Shown here: positions 27,611 to 36,416 of the stretch, piece after piece
Numbering within the stretch: the stretch's first letter is position 1
Layout of the letters: each line of letters opens with the position of its first letter
Assembly: GCA_020637615.1 (NCBI GenBank)
Contig: JACKKC010000016.1
Location: 1-64,000 of the forward strand
Source of the DNA: Rhodovulum sp.
Lineage (GTDB): Bacteria; Pseudomonadota; Alphaproteobacteria; Rhodobacterales; Rhodobacteraceae
Length of the DNA stretch: 64,000 bases
Reading direction: 5' to 3'
The notes under the pieces: model-generated
What the model was told of the DNA's origin: nothing
Databases searched by the model: none
The model's input: only the letters and a program-made list of their open reading frames with translations
Program-made: the position numbers and the translations under genes

Positions 27611-28339
27611 ATGGACTGGCGCGACGAGGGCATCCTGCTGACTTCCCGCCGGCACGGCGAATCCGCGGCGATCGTGGAGATCTTCACCGCGGCCCATGGC
27701 CGGCACGCGGGCGTGGTGCGCGGCGGCGCCGGGCGGCGAATGGCGCCGGTGCTCCAGCCCGGCGCGCTTCTGGCGGTGGAATGGTCGGCGCGGCTCGAGG
27801 AGCATATCGGCGCCTTCCGCGTCGACCCCGTGGCGACCCGCGCGGCGGTGCTGATGGGCGATCGCGCGGCGCTGGCGGCGCTGGGCGCGATGACCGCGCT
27901 GATCACCGCGGCCATGCCCGAGCGCGATCCGCATCCCGAACTCTACGCCCGCAGCCGCGAGCTCCTGGCGGGCCTGGGCACGGCACCGGACTGGCCGGCG
28001 CGCTATGCCGCCTGGGAGCTGGCGCTGCTGGCCGAACTCGGCTTCGGGCTCGACCTCGGCACCTGCGCCGCGACCGGGGTGCGCGAGGATCTGGTCTGGG
28101 TCTCGCCGAAGTCCGGGCGGGCGGTCAGCCGGGAGGCGGGCGCGCCCTGGGCCGACCGGCTGCTTCCCCTGCCGGGCTTCCTGCGCGACGGCTGGGAGGC
28201 GCCGCCGCCGCGCGAGGCGATCGCCGCGGCGCTGGCCCTGACAGGATATTTCCTCGAGGCGCGCGTCGCGCCCGGCCTGCCGCGCGAGGCGCTGCCGCCG
28301 GCGCGGGCGCGGGCGGTGGAGGCGATACTGCGCGGGTAG
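27611..28339 (+). CDS. recO: DNA repair protein RecO
   Basis: 242-aa RecFOR-pathway mediator that loads RecA and anneals DNA. N-terminal OB fold MDWRDEGILLTSRRHGESAAIVE with GRHAGVVRGGAGRRMAPVLQPG; helical C-terminus with WELALLAELGFGLDLGTCA. The usual C-terminal zinc Cys cluster is reduced to one visible Cys, as in many alphaproteobacterial RecOs. ATG at 27611, 10 bp after the DUF1491 stop; last gene of this run. Confidence 0.94.
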   Translation: MDWRDEGILLTSRRHGESAAIVEIFTAAHGRHAGVVRGGAGRRMAPVLQPGALLAVEWSARLEEHIGAFRVDPVATRAAVLMGDRAALAALGAMTALITAAMPERDPHPELYARSRELLAGLGTAPDWPARYAAWELALLAELGFGLDLGTCAATGVREDLVWVSPKSGRAVSREAGAPWADRLLPLPGFLRDGWEAPPPREAIAAALALTGYFLEARVAPGLPREALPPARARAVEAILRG

Positions 28340-28448
28340 CGGGACGGCGGAGATGTCCGATCCCCCCCTGGCCTCCATGCTCGCGCGCTGCGGCTGACGC
28401 ACCGGTGCGACGCCTCTGCCGGTCCGGAGCTTCGTGGGCATGCGGCAT

Positions 28449-28527
28449 GGGCCGCGCGGGGCGCAGCCTTTTCCCGAGACGCGGCCGCGGGGTGCGGTAC
28501 CGGTCGGGGGCGGGGCCGCTGGTACTA
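28449..28527 (-). repeat. Fragment of the dispersed intergenic repeat (F)
   Basis: About 80 bp matching the first quarter of the repeat in reverse: GCCGCGCGGGGCGCAGCC-TTTTCCC, then GAGACGCGGCC...CGGTCGG and finally CTGGTACTA at the border, compare CAGACGG...TTGATACAA of copy C. Lies between convergent recO and urtE; its outer end touches the urtE stop codon, as copy A touches the stop of the LivF-like gene. Confidence 0.55.
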
Positions 28528-29220
28528 AACCGTCAGCCAGCGCCTTACGTCGGGCTTCGCCAGATCCGCGCCGCCGCCGGTGAGCACGATCCGGCCGCGG
28601 TCCATGACGACGAAGCTGTCGGCGAGCTCGCGGGCGAAGTCGAGATACTGCTCGACGAGCACGATCGCCAGGTTCCAGCCCGTGCGCAGGTAGAGGATGG
28701 CCTTGCCGATATCCTTGATGATCGAGGGCTGGATGCCTTCCGTGGGCTCGTCCATCAGCAGGAGACGCGGCCGCATCACCATGGCCCGCGCGATGGCGAG
28801 CTGTTGCTGCTGGCCGCCGGAGAGGTCGCCGCCGCGTCGCCCCAGCATCTCGCCGAGCACCGGGAAGAGCTCGAAGACCGTGTCGGGGATGCGCCGCTCG
28901 CCGCGCGGCAGCACGGCGAAGCCGGTCTCGAGGTTCTCGCGCACCGTTAGCAGCGGGAAGATCTCGCGCCCCTGGGGCACGACCGCGATGCCGAGCCGGG
29001 CCCTCGCGTCCGGGCTGAGGCGGGTGATGTCCTGCCCGTCCCAGGTGATGCGTCCGCCGCTGGCGGCCTGCCGCCCGGAGATCGCCTGCATCAGCGAGGT
29101 CTTGCCCACGCCGTTGCGCCCCAGGATGCAGGTCACTCGCCCGGCCTCGGCGTCCAGCGACACGTCCCAGAGCGCCTGCGCGGCGCCGTAGTGCAGATCG
29201 AGCTTCGCAACATCCAGCAT
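28525..29220 (-). CDS. urtE: Urea ABC transporter ATP-binding protein UrtE
   Basis: 231-aa ATPase of the high-affinity urea importer. Walker A GRNGVGKTSLMQ, signature LSGGQQQQLAIARAMV, Walker B LLLMDEPTEGIQPSII, then LVEQYLDFAREL. The WxVSLDAEAGRVTCILGRNGVG region and EGIQPSIIKDI are characteristic of UrtE. Start ATG at 29220, 2 bp after the urtD stop. Last gene of urtABCDE; no urease genes follow in this window. Confidence 0.93.
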   Translation of the reverse strand: MLDVAKLDLHYGAAQALWDVSLDAEAGRVTCILGRNGVGKTSLMQAISGRQAASGGRITWDGQDITRLSPDARARLGIAVVPQGREIFPLLTVRENLETGFAVLPRGERRIPDTVFELFPVLGEMLGRRGGDLSGGQQQQLAIARAMVMRPRLLLMDEPTEGIQPSIIKDIGKAILYLRTGWNLAIVLVEQYLDFARELADSFVVMDRGRIVLTGGGADLAKPDVRRWLTV

Positions 29221-29222
29221 GT

Positions 29223-29963
29223 CTAGCGCCCCAGATAGACCTCGATGACTTCCGGATTGGCCGACACATGGTCGAGCGATCCTTCGGCCAGCACCGAGCC
29301 CCGGTTCAGGACCGTGACCTTGCAGTCGAGGGCGCGCACGAAATCCATGTCGTGCTCGATGACCAGCACCGAATGCGCGCCCGCGACCGTGCGCAGCAGC
29401 TCGGCGGTGCGCATCGTCTCGTGATCGGTCATCCCCGCCGCCGGCTCGTCGACGAGGAGGAGCTGCGGCTCCTGCGCCAGCAGCATGCCGATCTCCAGCC
29501 ACTGCTTCTGGCCGTGGCTGAGCGCGCCGGCCAGCCGGCCGCGCTCGGCGCCCAGCCCGACGATGTCGAGCACCTCGCCGATCCTGGCCGATTGGCGCGC
29601 CGTCCTGCGATGGCGCAGCCCTGCGACGATCCCCCGGTCGCCCGCGAGCGCCAGCATGACGTTGTCCTCGACGCTGAGCGTCTCGAAGACGGTGGGTTTC
29701 TGGAACTTCCGGCCGATGCCGAGGCGCGCGCAATCGGCCTCGTCGAGCCGGGTCAGGTCGGTGTCGGCGCCCCAGACCACGCGTCCGCTGTCCGGCCGGG
29801 TCTTGCCGGTGACGATGTCGAGCATCGTGGTCTTGCCCGCGCCGTTCGGGCCGACCACGGCGCGCAGCTCTCCCCTGGCGATCGCCAGCGAAAGCCCGTC
29901 GATGGCCTTGAAGCCGTCAAAGCTCTTGTGCACGTCGTTGAGGTAGAGCTGGGTCTCGTTCAT
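29223..29963 (-). CDS. urtD: Urea ABC transporter ATP-binding protein UrtD
   Basis: 246-aa LivG-like ATPase. Walker A GPNGAGKTTMLDIVTGKTRP, signature LSHGQKQWLEIGMLLAQEP (the SHGQKQWLEIGM form is typical of UrtD), Walker B LLLVDEPAAGMTDHET and H-loop VIEHDMDFV. Starts 3 bp after the urtC stop. Confidence 0.94.
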   Translation of the reverse strand: MNETQLYLNDVHKSFDGFKAIDGLSLAIARGELRAVVGPNGAGKTTMLDIVTGKTRPDSGRVVWGADTDLTRLDEADCARLGIGRKFQKPTVFETLSVEDNVMLALAGDRGIVAGLRHRRTARQSARIGEVLDIVGLGAERGRLAGALSHGQKQWLEIGMLLAQEPQLLLVDEPAAGMTDHETMRTAELLRTVAGAHSVLVIEHDMDFVRALDCKVTVLNRGSVLAEGSLDHVSANPEVIEVYLGR

Positions 29964-29966
29964 CGG

Positions 29967-31100
29967 CTATTCCGCTGGCTCGGGGGCGGCCTGGGGCAGC
30001 GCGTGCCGGTGCCGGCCCCCCGGCTTCAGGCCGTCGAGCAGGCCGATCACCCCCCTGGGGAGGAAGATCGTCACCAGCACGAAGGCGGCCCCGAGCACGA
30101 AGAGCCAGGCCTCGGGGAAATTGGCCGTGAGCCAGCTCTTGGCCGCCGCCACGATCAGCGCGCCGAGGGCCGCGCCCACGAGGGTGCAGCGGCCGCCGAG
30201 CGCCACCCAGATGACGATCTCGATCGAATTGGCGGGCGAAAACTCGCCGGGATTGATGATGCCGACCTGCGGCACGTAGAGCGCGCCGGCGAGGCCGGCC
30301 AGCATCGCGGAGACCGTGAAGACGAAGAGCTTGTAGTGCTCCACGCGGTAGCCGAGGAAGCGGGTGCGGCTCTCGGCGTCGCGCACCCCCACCAGCACCA
30401 TCCCGAATTTCGAGCCGGTGATGAACCGGCCGAGGATGATCCCGAAGGCCAGCGCCAGCCCGGAGAGCACGAAGAGCGCGATGCGGGTGCTGTCGTCCGA
30501 GAGGCTGAAGCCGAGCACGTCGCGGAAGTCGGTCAGGCCGTTGTTGCCGCCGAGCCCCATCTCGTTGCGGTAGAAGGCGAGCATCAGCGCGTAGGTCAGC
30601 GCCTGGGTGATGATCGAGAGATAGACGCCGGTGACGCGGGAGCGGAAGGCGAACCAGCCGAAGACGAAGGCGAGCAGGCCGGGGACGAAGAGCACCATCA
30701 GGCAGGCGAACCAGAACATGTCGAAGCCGTGCCAGTACCAGGGCAGCTTCTCGTAGCTGAGGAACACCATGAAATCGGGAAGCACCGGATTGGCGTAGAC
30801 GCCGCGGTCGCCGATCTCGCGCATCAGATGCATGCCCATGGCGTAGCCACCGAGCGCGAAGAAGGCGCCATGCCCGAGCGAGAGGATGCCGGCGTAGCCC
30901 CAGACCAGGTCGAGCGACACCGCGAGCAGCGCGAAGCAGAGGTACTTGCCGAGAAGCGGCAGGAGGTAGCCGGGCACGTGACCTGCCGTCCCCGGAGCCA
31001 ACAGGAGGTTGCCCAGGGGGATGAGGACAATGACCGCGAACAACACCACCAGGAAAAGTCCCGTGCGCCGGTCGATCAGCCCCTTGCGCACCACAGTCAC
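29967..31100 (-). CDS. urtC: Urea ABC transporter permease UrtC
   Basis: 377-aa LivM-like inner-membrane permease with about ten hydrophobic segments. Signature segments DLVWGYAGILSLGHGAFFALGG, GNNGLTDF, FLGYRVEHYKLFVFTVSA and EIVIWVALGGRCTLVGAALGA. GTG start at 31100 overlaps the urtB stop (GTGA). The long EIGDRGVYANPVLPDFMVF insertion is typical of UrtC. Confidence 0.94.
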   Translation of the reverse strand: MTVVRKGLIDRRTGLFLVVLFAVIVLIPLGNLLLAPGTAGHVPGYLLPLLGKYLCFALLAVSLDLVWGYAGILSLGHGAFFALGGYAMGMHLMREIGDRGVYANPVLPDFMVFLSYEKLPWYWHGFDMFWFACLMVLFVPGLLAFVFGWFAFRSRVTGVYLSIITQALTYALMLAFYRNEMGLGGNNGLTDFRDVLGFSLSDDSTRIALFVLSGLALAFGIILGRFITGSKFGMVLVGVRDAESRTRFLGYRVEHYKLFVFTVSAMLAGLAGALYVPQVGIINPGEFSPANSIEIVIWVALGGRCTLVGAALGALIVAAAKSWLTANFPEAWLFVLGAAFVLVTIFLPRGVIGLLDGLKPGGRHRHALPQAAPEPAE

Positions 31101-32701
31101 GCCTCCACCGCCCGGCCGCGCTGCGGGAAGAGCCCGCGCGGCCGCTTCTGGATGAACAGGATGATGAAGACCAGGACCAGGATCTTGGCCAGCACCGCGC
31201 CGGCGACCGGCTCGAGGAACTTGTTGACGATCCCCAGCGAGAAGGCGGCGGCAAAGGTGCCCCAGAGGTTCCCGGCGCCGCCGAAGACCACCACGAGGAA
31301 GCTGTCGATGATGTAGGACTGGCCGAGGTTGGGCGAGACGTTGTCGATCTGGCTCAGCGCCACTCCGGCGAGGCCCGCGACGCCGGCGCCGAGCCCGAAG
31401 GTCATCGCGTCGATCCAGCCGGTCCGGATGCCCATCTCCGCCGCCATCGGCCGGTTCTGCGTCACCGCGCGCATGCGCAGCCCGAACGGTGTGCGCCGCA
31501 GCAGCACCAAGAGCCCCGCGAAGACCACGAGCGCGAAGAGGATGATCGTGAGCCGGTTCAGCGTGACGGTCATCTCGCCGAGCTGGAAGGCGCCCGACAT
31601 CCAGCTCGGATTGCCGACCTCGCGGTTGGTCGGGCCGAAGACCGAGCGCACCGTCTGCTGCAGGATCAGGCTGACGCCCCAGGTGGCGAGCAGCGTTTCC
31701 AGCGGCCGGCCGTAGAGGTGGCGCACGATGCCGCGCTCCATCGCCACGCCGATGCCGCCGGCGACCAGAAAGGCGAGCGGGGCGGCGATGGCGAGCGACC
31801 AGTCGAAGAGCCCCGGCGCGTGGCCGCGGATCAGCTCCTGGGTCACGAAGGTCGTGTAGGCCCCGAGCATGATCAGCTCGCCATGGGCCATGTTGATGAC
31901 GCCCATCACGCCGAAGGTGATGCCCAAGCCGACCGCGGCCAGCAGCAGCACCGAGCCGAGCGACAGGCCGAACCAGACGTTCTGGGCCCGGGCCCACATG
32001 GCCTGGCTGCGCTCGATCTCGGCTACCGCCGCCGCCGCCGCCTCGGCGATCAAGGGCACTTCGGAGGCCCGCAGCGGGGTCAGGACCGCCAGGGCGTCGC
32101 GCCCGCCGCGCGCGCGGACCGTCTCGATCGCCTCGACCCGCAGGGCCGGATCGGCGTCGCTCGCCAGCAGCGCCGCGGCCTGGGCCTGCGCGATCGCCTC
32201 GGCCACCGAGGCGTCCTGCTCGGCCGCGAGCGCGGCCCCGAGCGCCTCGAGCTGGTCGGGATCGGCGGACTGGAAGGCGGCGTTCGCCGCCGCCAGGCGG
32301 CGCGTGGGATCGCGGTGCATCAGGGTCAGCGTGGCGATCCCCGAACGCACCGCGCGCCGCAGGGCGTTGTTGACCTTGATCGCAGTGGTGGACCGGGCCG
32401 GGACCGGCCCGAGCTCCTCGCCGGTCAGCGGGTCGAAGGCCCGGGCCTTCGAGCCACGGCCGGTGACCTTCAGGATCGCGCCGTCTGCCTTGCGCTGGTG
32501 CAGGTCACCCTCGCCCAGCGCCTCGAGGACGCCTACCGCGCGCTCGTCCAAGGTCGCGGCGATGGCGGCGACCACTTCGGCGCGATCCGAAAAGCTGCCT
32601 TCGGGCAGCTGCCGGATCAGCGCCTCCAGCGACTGGGAGAGCGCCGGGAGCGGCCCGAAGGCGAGGCAGAGCAGGGTCAGGAGGGGCAGGAGACGACGCA
32701 T
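31097..32701 (-). CDS. urtB: Urea ABC transporter permease UrtB
   Basis: 534-aa protein, much longer than plain LivH. Residues 1-22 form a signal peptide (LLPLLTLLCLAFGPLPALS), residues about 25-225 an Ala-rich helical periplasmic domain with HEAT-like pieces, and the rest the LivH-type permease (ITFGVMGVINMAHGELIMLGAY, FGPTNREVGNPSWMSGAF, VVFGGAGNLWGT). This layout is normal for UrtB. Confidence 0.94.
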   Translation of the reverse strand: MRRLLPLLTLLCLAFGPLPALSQSLEALIRQLPEGSFSDRAEVVAAIAATLDERAVGVLEALGEGDLHQRKADGAILKVTGRGSKARAFDPLTGEELGPVPARSTTAIKVNNALRRAVRSGIATLTLMHRDPTRRLAAANAAFQSADPDQLEALGAALAAEQDASVAEAIAQAQAAALLASDADPALRVEAIETVRARGGRDALAVLTPLRASEVPLIAEAAAAAVAEIERSQAMWARAQNVWFGLSLGSVLLLAAVGLGITFGVMGVINMAHGELIMLGAYTTFVTQELIRGHAPGLFDWSLAIAAPLAFLVAGGIGVAMERGIVRHLYGRPLETLLATWGVSLILQQTVRSVFGPTNREVGNPSWMSGAFQLGEMTVTLNRLTIILFALVVFAGLLVLLRRTPFGLRMRAVTQNRPMAAEMGIRTGWIDAMTFGLGAGVAGLAGVALSQIDNVSPNLGQSYIIDSFLVVVFGGAGNLWGTFAAAFSLGIVNKFLEPVAGAVLAKILVLVFIILFIQKRPRGLFPQRGRAVEA

Positions 32702-32758
32702 GGCTCTCGCATCCGGTGCTGGGCGGGACGCGAGGTCCCGCCCGGCACGTTTTCGGGA

Positions 32759-34048
32759 TCAGTTGGTGACGCCGCCGCATTGTCCGGTGGCGACGTTGAA
32801 GTTGCCGCAGGCGAGCGGTGCCCGCCAATCGGCGATCATGTCGGCGGATTCGGGCAGGTGGTCGGACCATTCGTCCCCGAGCACCAGCCCGCTCGTCTCC
32901 CAGACCACGTCGAACTGGCCGTCGTCGCGGATCTCGCCCACCAGCACGGGCTTGGTGATGTGGTGGTTCGCGCCCATCGAGGAAATGCCGCCGGTGAGGT
33001 TCGGCACCGCGACGCCGACCATGGCGTCGATGACCGCGTCGGGATCGGTGGTTCCCGCCGCCTCGACGGCCTCGACCCACATGTTGAAGCCGATGTAATG
33101 CGCCTCCATGGGGTCGTTCGTCACCCGGTCCTCGGAGCCGATGAACTCGTGCCAGGCGGTGATGAACTCGTCGTTCTCCGGCGTGTCGACGCTCATGAAG
33201 TAGTTCCAGGCGGCCAGGTGGCCGACCAGCGGCGCGGTGTCGAGGCCGGCGAGCTCCTCCTCGCCGACCGAGAAGGCGACGACGGGGATGTCCTCGGCCG
33301 AGATGCCCTGATTGCCGAGCTCCTTGTAGAACGGCACGTTGGCATCGCCGTTGATGGTGGAAACCACGGCCGTCTTCTTGCCGGTGGAGCCGAAGGCGGC
33401 GATGTCGCTCACGATCGTCTGCCAGTCGGAATGCCCGAACGGCGTGTAGTTGATCATGATGTCCTCGGCCGCGACGCCCTTGGCCTTCAGATAGGCCTCG
33501 AGGATCTGGTTGGTGGTGCGCGGATAGACGTAGTCGGTGCCCGCGAGCACCCAGCGCTCGACGCCCTCCTCGTCCATCAGGTAGTCGACCGCCGGGATCG
33601 CCTGCTGGTTCGGGGCGGCGCCGGTGTAGAAGACGTTGCGCTGGCTCTCCTGGCCCTCGTACTGCACGGGATAGAAGAGGATCGAGTTCAGCTCCTCGAA
33701 GACCGGCAGCACCGACTTGCGGCTGACGGAGGTCCAGCAGCCGAAGACCACATCGACCTCCTGCCCGTCGATCAGCTCGCGCGCCAGTTCCGCGAAGCGG
33801 GGCCAGTCGGAGGCCGGGTCGACCACCACCGCCTCGAGCGGCCGGCCGAGCACGCCACCCTTGGCGTTCTGCTCCTCGATCAGCATGAGCATGACGTCCT
33901 TGAGCGTCGTCTCCGAGATCGCCATCGTGCCCGAGAGCGAATGCAGGATGCCGACCTTGATCGGCTCCTCCTGCGCGAAGGCGGGCAGGCCGGCGAGCGC
34001 GCCCGCGAGTGCCGTCCCGATCATGAGCTTCCTGGTGCTGCTGGTCAT
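32759..34048 (-). CDS. urtA: Urea ABC transporter substrate-binding protein UrtA
   Basis: 429-aa periplasmic receptor. Signal peptide KLMIGTALAGALAGLPAFA; mature part starts QEEPIKVGILHSLSGTMAIS, with LFYPVQYEGQESQRNVFYTGAAPNQQ, GTDYVYPRTTN and INGDANVPFYKELG, all diagnostic of UrtA/FmdD rather than LivJ. ATG at 34048 follows GGGGA; upstream in-frame residues are not family-like. First gene of the operon; urt operons are usually nitrogen-regulated. Confidence 0.95.
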   Translation of the reverse strand: MTSSTRKLMIGTALAGALAGLPAFAQEEPIKVGILHSLSGTMAISETTLKDVMLMLIEEQNAKGGVLGRPLEAVVVDPASDWPRFAELARELIDGQEVDVVFGCWTSVSRKSVLPVFEELNSILFYPVQYEGQESQRNVFYTGAAPNQQAIPAVDYLMDEEGVERWVLAGTDYVYPRTTNQILEAYLKAKGVAAEDIMINYTPFGHSDWQTIVSDIAAFGSTGKKTAVVSTINGDANVPFYKELGNQGISAEDIPVVAFSVGEEELAGLDTAPLVGHLAAWNYFMSVDTPENDEFITAWHEFIGSEDRVTNDPMEAHYIGFNMWVEAVEAAGTTDPDAVIDAMVGVAVPNLTGGISSMGANHHITKPVLVGEIRDDGQFDVVWETSGLVLGDEWSDHLPESADMIADWRAPLACGNFNVATGQCGGVTN

Positions 34049-34362
34049 GTCATTCCCCGTTGTGATGACTGAATGCCGGGTCCGCACGGCGTATCCCGGG
34101 TCTCTCCACCCCCCGGCAGACGGAAACGCTGCGGGCCTCGCCGGGGAAGGTCAAGGCGAGTCAGCTAATTTTTCATCATTGATAAGTGTATGCCTATTAC
34201 AGCGGCATAATTTTCCGGTACATGGCAATATTATGCTCAGAGTCGCGAACCGGCGGCCCTGAATCGGGGGCTCCTCGCCGCAAGGCCGGCATCTGCGCCT
34301 TGCAATTCCCGCCGCGCGGCCGCCAAGCTGGCGCTCGCCATGGGCCAATGGGGGGATCCGGA
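34049..34362. promoter_or_regulatory. Divergent control region between urtA and the GFA-like pseudogene
   Basis: 314 bp without a gene. 34160-34245 is strikingly AT-rich (CTAATTTTTCATCATTG, ATAATTTTCC) against a GC-rich background, as expected for the urtA promoter on the minus strand. I could not fix a convincing sigma70 or sigma54 box. Confidence 0.4.
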
Positions 34363-34720
34363 ATGAGCGTTCAGAGCTATCACGGCTCGTGCCACTGCGG
34401 CGCGGTCGCCTATGACGTCGATGTCGACATTACGAACCTCGTCTCCTGCAACTGCTCGCGCTGCCAGCGGCTCGGCTCGGTGCTCGCCTTCGCCCCGCGC
34501 GACAGCTTCCGGCTGCTTTCGGGCGAGGACAATCTCACCGAATACCTGTTCAACAGGAAGGTGATCCGCCACCTGTTCTGCCGGACATGGCGGCATCGAG
34601 AGCTTCGCCTATGGCGCGATGCCGGACGGCACGCCGATGGTGGCGGTCAACGTCAACTGCCTCGACGGCGTCGACCCGCGCGCCCTGCCGGCCAAGCATG
34701 TCGACGGCCGATCGATCTGA
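34363..34720 (+). pseudogene. GFA/CENP-V-family protein gene with one frameshift
   Basis: Encodes a small zinc-binding GFA-domain protein (MSVQSYHGSCHCGAVAYDV, then CNCSRCQRLGSVLAF). The frame is right up to HLFCRT near 34590; there GGACATGGCGGCATC reads one base too many. Removing one G gives TCGIESFAYGAMPDGTPMVA, the expected continuation, ending in DGRSI and a TGA at 34718-34720. Hence a single-base insertion or a sequencing error. Cys residues of the zinc sites (CHC, CNCSRC, CRTC) would be intact after correction. Confidence 0.8.
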
Positions 34721-34804
34721 CCGGCCCGACATGGCACACGCGCGGGGCATCACCGAAACCGACGCAGCTCCGGTCGGGCCGGCATAAGCGAAAAGGGTCT
34801 AGTC
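34721..34804. other. Short gap before repeat copy C
   Basis: No gene or clear signal seen between the GFA-like pseudogene and the repeat. From here to 35518 the DNA holds only repeat copy C, the left attachment site and an inverted TGATACC pair. Confidence 0.4.
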
Positions 34805-35137
34805 GCAGGGGCCTTGGCCGTCGACCCTCATCCCGTGGCCGGGGAAGCCTAGCCCGATCGACCCGTGGCGATCGGGCCGCGCCGGCCCTGCCGGGGGCCG
34901 GCGCGCCTTGCGCACCGTCCAGGGCCGCTCCGTCCCGATCCCCAACCGGCGGAAAAGCTGCACTTCCCTCGCCCTGCGGCGCGCGCCTCCGGGCGACCGG
35001 ATCGGGCAAGGCGCCACCGGCGCCTCGCCTTTCCGGTCCGGCGACCTGTTGAGCGGACCGCGCGAGGCGCGGCCTTTTCCCTGGCCCGAGAATCGGCCTC
35101 GCGCGCCAGCGTCGGTCAGACGGAAGGATCGTTGATA
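34805..35137 (-). repeat. Dispersed intergenic repeat, copy C
   Basis: Complete reverse copy of about 333 bp. Read on the minus strand it has ATCCTTCCGTCTGACCGAC, GGAAAAGGCCGCGCC, hairpin 1 (GGCGAGGCGCC-GGT-GGCGCCTTGCC), the GGTGCGCAAGGCGCGCC hairpin 2, and GGTCGATCGGGCT. It separates the GFA-like gene from the displaced tRNA-Cys half, so before the prophage arrived it also lay between two convergent 3' ends. Confidence 0.85.
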
Positions 35138-35212
35138 CAATGTGAACAGGGCTGCAAACGCACCCGTAAAAGGTGCAGGCGAGGGCGGTCCACAAGTGCT
35201 TGAAAATAAATG

Positions 35213-35257
35213 GGGGCGACGGTAGGAATCAAATCGGCGTGCACGGATTTGCAATCC
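35213..35257 (-). repeat. attL: displaced, decayed 3' half of tRNA-Cys
   Basis: 45 bp matching the 3' half of the tRNA-Cys gene at 55126-55199. The 23 bp at 35235-35257 are identical to 55150-55172 (T-arm edge through anticodon). Outside this core the displaced copy has drifted: TAGG for CCGG, and two changes in the T-loop region. Marks the left end of the integrated element. Confidence 0.88.
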
Positions 35258-35297
35258 AGTCGCTTCCTCAATGAAATCAATGCATCGGCACTAAAAA

Positions 35298-35338
35298 GGT
35301 ATCAGGACAAAGCCGGAACGCCAAGCGAACCTGATACC
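35298..35338. repeat. Inverted TGATACC pair near attL
   Basis: GGTATCAGG at 35298-35306 and its exact complement CCTGATACC at 35330-35338, about 40 bp inside attL. The TGATACC core recurs beside attR (55069-55088) and in the repressor operator (51351-51383). Candidate integrase arm or repressor sites. Confidence 0.5.
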
Positions 35339-35518
35339 CCCGCAAACTCGCCTCCGGCAAAAGAAAACGCCGTTGCGGCTGGTCCCCGCAACGGCGCTGA
35401 AATCGCACATGAAACTGGTCGGTTCCACGGGGCGCAAGATAGCACTGCGCCCGCGCTCGGGAAAGCCAAAAGCCGGGATGCTGGCAGCGAGACGGCTGAC
35501 GACTACGGCCGGGTAACG

Positions 35519-35728
35519 GTGCGGATCGGCTCCCGCGTTCGCATCATCCGGTGCCGCAACAATCTCCAGTTCATTGCGCAGCGTCGCGTGAGAGGCGACG
35601 CACAGCGGCCTTGGCGGTCTTTCTGGTTCTTCACTACCCGGCAGGACGCCGCGCGGCTCTGCGTCGCCTTCAGGGCGGCGGCGCTGGCGCTCTTCGACCA
35701 TATCGAACTGCCGAGGGCTGCGAAATGA
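35519..35728 (+). CDS. Small phage protein, unknown
   Basis: About 69 aa from a GTG at 35519 (VRIGSRVRIIRCRNNLQFIA, RPWRSFWFFTTRQDAARL). The frame stays open back across attL, but the upstream part is poorly protein-like and contains the attachment site, so I place the start here. The stop overlaps the next ATG (ATGA). Basic; no recognised domain. Confidence 0.5.
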   Translation: MRIGSRVRIIRCRNNLQFIAQRRVRGDAQRPWRSFWFFTTRQDAARLCVAFRAAALALFDHIELPRAAK

Positions 35729-35940
35729 GCCGCCCCATCGCCAGTTTCAGGAAGAACAGCCGGGAGGAAGTCCGCGTCAGCGTCGACGAGTTCCGCGGCC
35801 ACGAGTTGCTGAACATCCGGGTCTGGTTCGAGGCCGACGACGGCGAGATGCGTCCCGGTAAGCAGGGCATCGCCCTGCGGCTGGAGTTGCTGCCCGAACT
35901 CCGGGAGGCGCTGGAGCGCGCCGGGCAGGTTTCCGAATGA
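35725..35940 (+). CDS. PC4/p15-like ssDNA-binding protein
   Basis: 71 aa with the PC4/YdbC coactivator fold pattern: SREEVRVSVDEFRGHELLNI, RVWFEADDGEMRPGKQGIAL, LRLELLPELREALERAG. Family members bind single-stranded DNA; in phages they often sit in early or replication modules. Coupled by 4-bp overlaps to both neighbours. Confidence 0.75.
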   Translation: MSRPIASFRKNSREEVRVSVDEFRGHELLNIRVWFEADDGEMRPGKQGIALRLELLPELREALERAGQVSE

Positions 35941-36416
35941 GGCGGCAACGCGAGAAGGGTAAGTTCGTCGACGGGCCTTTCATCCCGTTGACGCTCGGCG
36001 TGAAGCAGTCGGCGGCCTGGGCCGCGCTCTCGATGCAGGCACGGCTCATCTACCTCGAACTCCGCGGCAAGCTCGCCCGCGACCCGCGCGAGAACAACGG
36101 CCGGGTTCATCTTTCTGTTCGTGATGCGTGCGACGCCATCGGCATAGTAAAGCTGGGCACCGGCTCTGCCGCCTTCCACGAGTTGCAGGCTAAGGGCTTC
36201 ATCGTTGTCACCCGCCTCGGCACGCTCGGGTCCGAGGGAAAAGGAAAGGCGACAGATTACCGCATTACAGAATGCGGCACCCGGGACGCCTACGAGGGCA
36301 CGAAGGATTATCTTCGCTGGCAGCCGGGACATGACTTCACGGTCCACAAGGGCAAGACGCCGACGCGGCCGAAGAGGGCGCCGAGGGTGGTCGCGATCGA
36401 CGGGAAACGCACGTGA
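35937..36416 (+). CDS. Winged-helix-type phage protein (possible replication or control protein)
   Basis: 159 aa. SAAWAALSMQARLIYLELRG is like the N-terminal helix of phage winged-helix proteins; GRVHLSVRDACDAIGI and AAFHELQAKGFIVVTRLG look like a recognition helix and wing. The C-terminus is basic (KTPTRPKRAPRVV). The three iteron-like repeats begin 26 bp after its stop, suggesting it binds them (inference). No catalytic motif seen. Confidence 0.6.
   Translation: MRRQREKGKFVDGPFIPLTLGVKQSAAWAALSMQARLIYLELRGKLARDPRENNGRVHLSVRDACDAIGIVKLGTGSAAFHELQAKGFIVVTRLGTLGSEGKGKATDYRITECGTRDAYEGTKDYLRWQPGHDFTVHKGKTPTRPKRAPRVVAIDGKRT

Noticed and set aside
35210..35518. Long N-terminal extension of the first prophage gene across attL
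   Set aside because: The open frame runs through the displaced tRNA half and the inverted TGATACC pair; composition is not protein-like, so a start at 35519 is preferred.
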